DNA of 6,631 nucleotides from Chlamydiae bacterium RIFCSPHIGHO2_12_FULL_49_9 (lineage in GTDB: Bacteria > Chlamydiota > Chlamydiia > Chlamydiales > SM23-39): the NCBI GenBank assembly GCA_001794935.1, contig MGLY01000034.1, positions 1-6,631 on the forward strand, given 5' to 3'. Positions 4,698 through 6,631 of this stretch are shown one piece after another. Numbering within the stretch: position 1 is the stretch's first letter; the number at the start of each line of letters is the position of its first letter. Under the pieces are notes generated by a model. It was not told where the DNA came from. It was given only the letters and a program-made list of their open reading frames with translations, and did no database searches. A program made the translations under genes and the position numbers.

Positions 4698-6631
4698 TGC
4701 ACCCGGTAGATCCCAGCCTCTCTGCAAAGTCGGATTGGCTCACCCTGAAAATTCTCGGGTGGGGAGCTGCAGCAGCAGCGACGTTGGCTCTCCGGAAAAT
4801 CACTCGGATGCCGGAAGGAGGGCCTGTTGCTGTCGCAGCTCTTGGGATGTTTGATGTGATCCGAAGCGTTAGATCGCTTCCGGATCAGGTGGGATCGGAG
4901 CCTCCCATCAGGACATTTAGGAGAAAGCAGGTGCCCGACTTTCGGATTCCTCCCCACGCGGCAGGTCTATCTGAGTCGGGACTCGAGAGTTTTAACAGAG
5001 ATCAGCCGATTGAATTTTTTGTCGAAGGGGGGGGGAGGGTTGGCATTCGGGTCAAAGCGGACGCTCTTTCTTCAAAAGAGCTTTGCAAGCGGCTCCATCA
5101 AATTCAAAAGAGCGGCTATCCTCATCTCTCCCGGATCAAAATCGACAAATATTCGGGAAAAGGGGATGACATCGCGGAAGAAATCACCCATTTTAAATAT
5201 CTCTCTTATCTCTCATTTACCAACTCTCCAAACCTGGAAGAGGATGCAGTTCAACAGATTTTGAAGGAATGCTCTTCTTTGATGCGAATCGATCTCGAGG
5301 GGTGTGGGCTCCTTCCGGCCTCTTTTTGCGATGAGATCTCAAAGGAATATGCGATTACTTTCCCTGATGGTTCCTCCAACATTAAAAAGCACTTCGACTC
5401 CTTTTACAACGACGTCAGAGGGGTCGCTCTCGAGCTTCTCTTGCGCACAATCGAAGTCAAAAAAAAAGAAATCCAGGAGGAGCTTCTCAAAAAAAGGAAT
5501 GCAGAAAAGCTCCAAAACGATTTAGGGGCGATCGAGGTGCTCGAGCAACTCGTTCGCTCGCCAAAGCCTCAAGGCGCAGACGAGATTTTAGAGAGAAAGG
5601 ACCGGATCAAAAATCTGATGGATCGCCTGAGCGATCTGCTCGATCCATCTACTTTAAACGAAGAGTCTAAAAAATGGGTTCTCCAACCTCTTCTCAAATC
5701 GGCGACAGATATTGTTCAGGCCCCTTATTTCCCAGTGCTCGACACTCCTTTTTCTCTTTATCTTCGAAGACTTCTCATGTGCGACGACTATTTTGGTCCC
5801 TTTTTAGAAGTTTTTCAAAAACTCAACCTTTATCTCACGTCGCTCGATGTTTCCGATTCTTATCTAAGGGGCCACTCACTGGAAAGGGGGATTGGTCTTC
5901 CGATTCGGGTGCTTACCGCCCGCTCTTTAAGAAAGCTCGACAACCTGGCTCTTGAAACGCTCAAAAACTACACAGATCTTGTCGAGCTCGATCTCTCTGA
6001 AAGTCCCGTCAATGACGAGGGGCTTATCCGGGGCATTTTTCCTCTTTCGAAAATCAAAGTGCTCAAATTAAATGGCTGTAAACAAATCGGCGATGCGGCC
6101 CTCAAAAAAACGGGTTGTCAACTCGTCCGAACGCTAGAGCTTCTCTCTATCGAGAATCTCCTTGCGATCACTTTTGAGACGATCGAGTTGTTGATCCAAA
6201 GGGGCGGCGAAGATTTGACAAAGCCCGCCCCGCTCATCGTCTCTTGGACTGACCCAATTGGCAAAAGAAGGGTGGATTTCAGCCGGATCAGAGGGGTCGA
6301 TCGGCGCGCCCTTTCTCACATCCGGGATCTGACAGAAAAAGAGGCGATTCGCTCGCTTGGGTTCGGAGAGGGAAGTCGCCTTCAGAGGGAAGATTTTCTG
6401 GGAGTAGGGGACAGGGCAGGACTTTTCAACCTCCCCCGCCTTGAAATCGAACACTTTGATTTCAGGGGAGGGGAGATCGAGGTGGATGCTCTGCAGGCCC
6501 TCCCTAAAAAATGGCCTTTGAAAACAGTTCGAATCGGCCCCGTTTTATTTGAAATAGAGAAGCTTGAAAATGGGGAGAGGGCAAAGTCGGCAAAAATCCG
6601 AGTGATTCCGCAAAATGGACATGAACTCACC
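4697..6631 (+). CDS. Leucine-rich-repeat protein with cysteine-type LRRs (3'-partial)
   Basis: The frame is open for 645 codons from the ATG at 4697 to the last base, so the C-terminus lies beyond the window. Residues 14-33 are hydrophobic and Ala-rich (LKILGWGAAAAATLAL) and may be a signal anchor. LRR-like repeats appear in blocks. The first is about 140-205 (YLSYLSFTNSPNLEEDAV, then LMRIDLEGCGLL). The second and clearest is about 377-503 (LVELDLSESPVNDEGL at 428-443; IKVLKLNGCKQIGDAALK at 453-470). A weaker one is around 580-615. The form LxxLxLxxCxxIxDxxL is the cysteine-containing LRR of eukaryotic F-box and AMN1 proteins, which bind other proteins. Residues about 206-375 are not LRR: a helical insert with charged coiled-coil-like stretches around 248-310. 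The gene overlaps the upstream one by one base and has its own GGAG ribosome site. It contains G9 (5027-5035) and A9 (5459-5467) runs. A host-directed protein-binding role is likely from the family; no F-box or catalytic domain is visible. Confidence 0.85.
   Translation, partial: MHPVDPSLSAKSDWLTLKILGWGAAAAATLALRKITRMPEGGPVAVAALGMFDVIRSVRSLPDQVGSEPPIRTFRRKQVPDFRIPPHAAGLSESGLESFNRDQPIEFFVEGGGRVGIRVKADALSSKELCKRLHQIQKSGYPHLSRIKIDKYSGKGDDIAEEITHFKYLSYLSFTNSPNLEEDAVQQILKECSSLMRIDLEGCGLLPASFCDEISKEYAITFPDGSSNIKKHFDSFYNDVRGVALELLLRTIEVKKKEIQEELLKKRNAEKLQNDLGAIEVLEQLVRSPKPQGADEILERKDRIKNLMDRLSDLLDPSTLNEESKKWVLQPLLKSATDIVQAPYFPVLDTPFSLYLRRLLMCDDYFGPFLEVFQKLNLYLTSLDVSDSYLRGHSLERGIGLPIRVLTARSLRKLDNLALETLKNYTDLVELDLSESPVNDEGLIRGIFPLSKIKVLKLNGCKQIGDAALKKTGCQLVRTLELLSIENLLAITFETIELLIQRGGEDLTKPAPLIVSWTDPIGKRRVDFSRIRGVDRRALSHIRDLTEKEAIRSLGFGEGSRLQREDFLGVGDRAGLFNLPRLEIEHFDFRGGEIEVDALQALPKKWPLKTVRIGPVLFEIEKLENGERAKSAKIRVIPQNGHELT
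5027..5035 (+). repeat. Homopolymeric G9 tract in the LRR coding sequence
   Basis: Nine consecutive G encode Gly111-Gly113 of the LRR protein. With nine G the frame is open to the window end. Loss of one G would shift reading into a frame that ends at 5262-5264; gain of one would end at 5167-5169. The tract therefore has the form of an ON/OFF slipped-strand switch early in the gene. Confidence 0.75.

Noticed and set aside
4610..4957. Minus-strand open frame of 115 codons near the start of the LRR gene
   Set aside because: It overlaps the end of the Cys-rich gene and the start of the LRR gene, both with ribosome sites and a coupled stop/start. The translation has no recognisable domain.
5010..5955. 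Three short plus-strand open frames (5010-5264, 5304-5525, 5674-5955)
   Set aside because: They are off-frame shadows of the continuous 645-codon LRR frame starting at 4697. The first two matter only as the frames entered if the G9 or A9 run lost a base.
6134..6630. Minus-strand open frames at the right edge
   Set aside because: They lie opposite the LRR frame, which continues without a stop to the last base, and show no domain of their own.
1..6631. CRISPR arrays, tRNA/rRNA genes, transposases or insertion-sequence ends
   Set aside because: No regularly spaced direct repeats, no tRNA-like TTCGA loop with supporting stems, and no transposase or integrase motifs were seen on either strand.

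Overview
The window reads as a stretch of accessory genome from a Gram-negative bacterium. My best guess is an amoeba-associated member of the Chlamydiae (Parachlamydia/Waddlia/Estrella-like). The guess rests on a combination of features: a filamentous-haemagglutinin-type repeat protein, a signal-peptide-bearing family 2 glycosyltransferase with a TPR-like tail, and a large leucine-rich-repeat protein of eukaryotic flavour beside proteins I do not recognise. There is no rRNA, tRNA or core housekeeping gene to confirm this, so the taxonomy is inference.

Layout. Positions 1-1557 (+) hold the 3' part of a repeat-rich, secreted beta-helix-type protein whose start lies upstream of the window. Only 15 bp after its stop, a convergent gene on the minus strand (2691 to 1573) encodes the exported-looking glycosyltransferase. 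A 182-bp divergent intergenic region (2692-2873) follows, then three genes on the plus strand. The first (2874-3689) encodes a helical, Lys/Pro-rich protein of unknown function. The second (3792-4697) encodes a 301-residue protein with six cysteines in its first 25 residues. The third starts inside the stop codon of the second (TAATG, 4695-4699) and stays open for 645 codons to the window end. It encodes a leucine-rich-repeat protein with cysteine-type LRRs like those of eukaryotic F-box/AMN1 proteins.

How the genes may work together. The second and third plus-strand genes almost certainly share a transcript and are translationally coupled, so their products may act together. The first plus-strand gene is separated from them by a 102-bp AT-rich gap with promoter-like hexamers and is probably its own unit or a read-through neighbour. 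The repeat protein, the exported glycosyltransferase and the LRR protein all fit a role at the cell surface or in contact with a eukaryotic host. No enzyme pathway links them.

The most notable points are four. The 645-codon LRR frame runs off the window without a stop. It contains an uninterrupted run of nine G at 5027-5035, a candidate phase-variation switch. A glycosyltransferase carries a clear signal peptide. The partner of the LRR protein has a compact cysteine cluster at its N-terminus.
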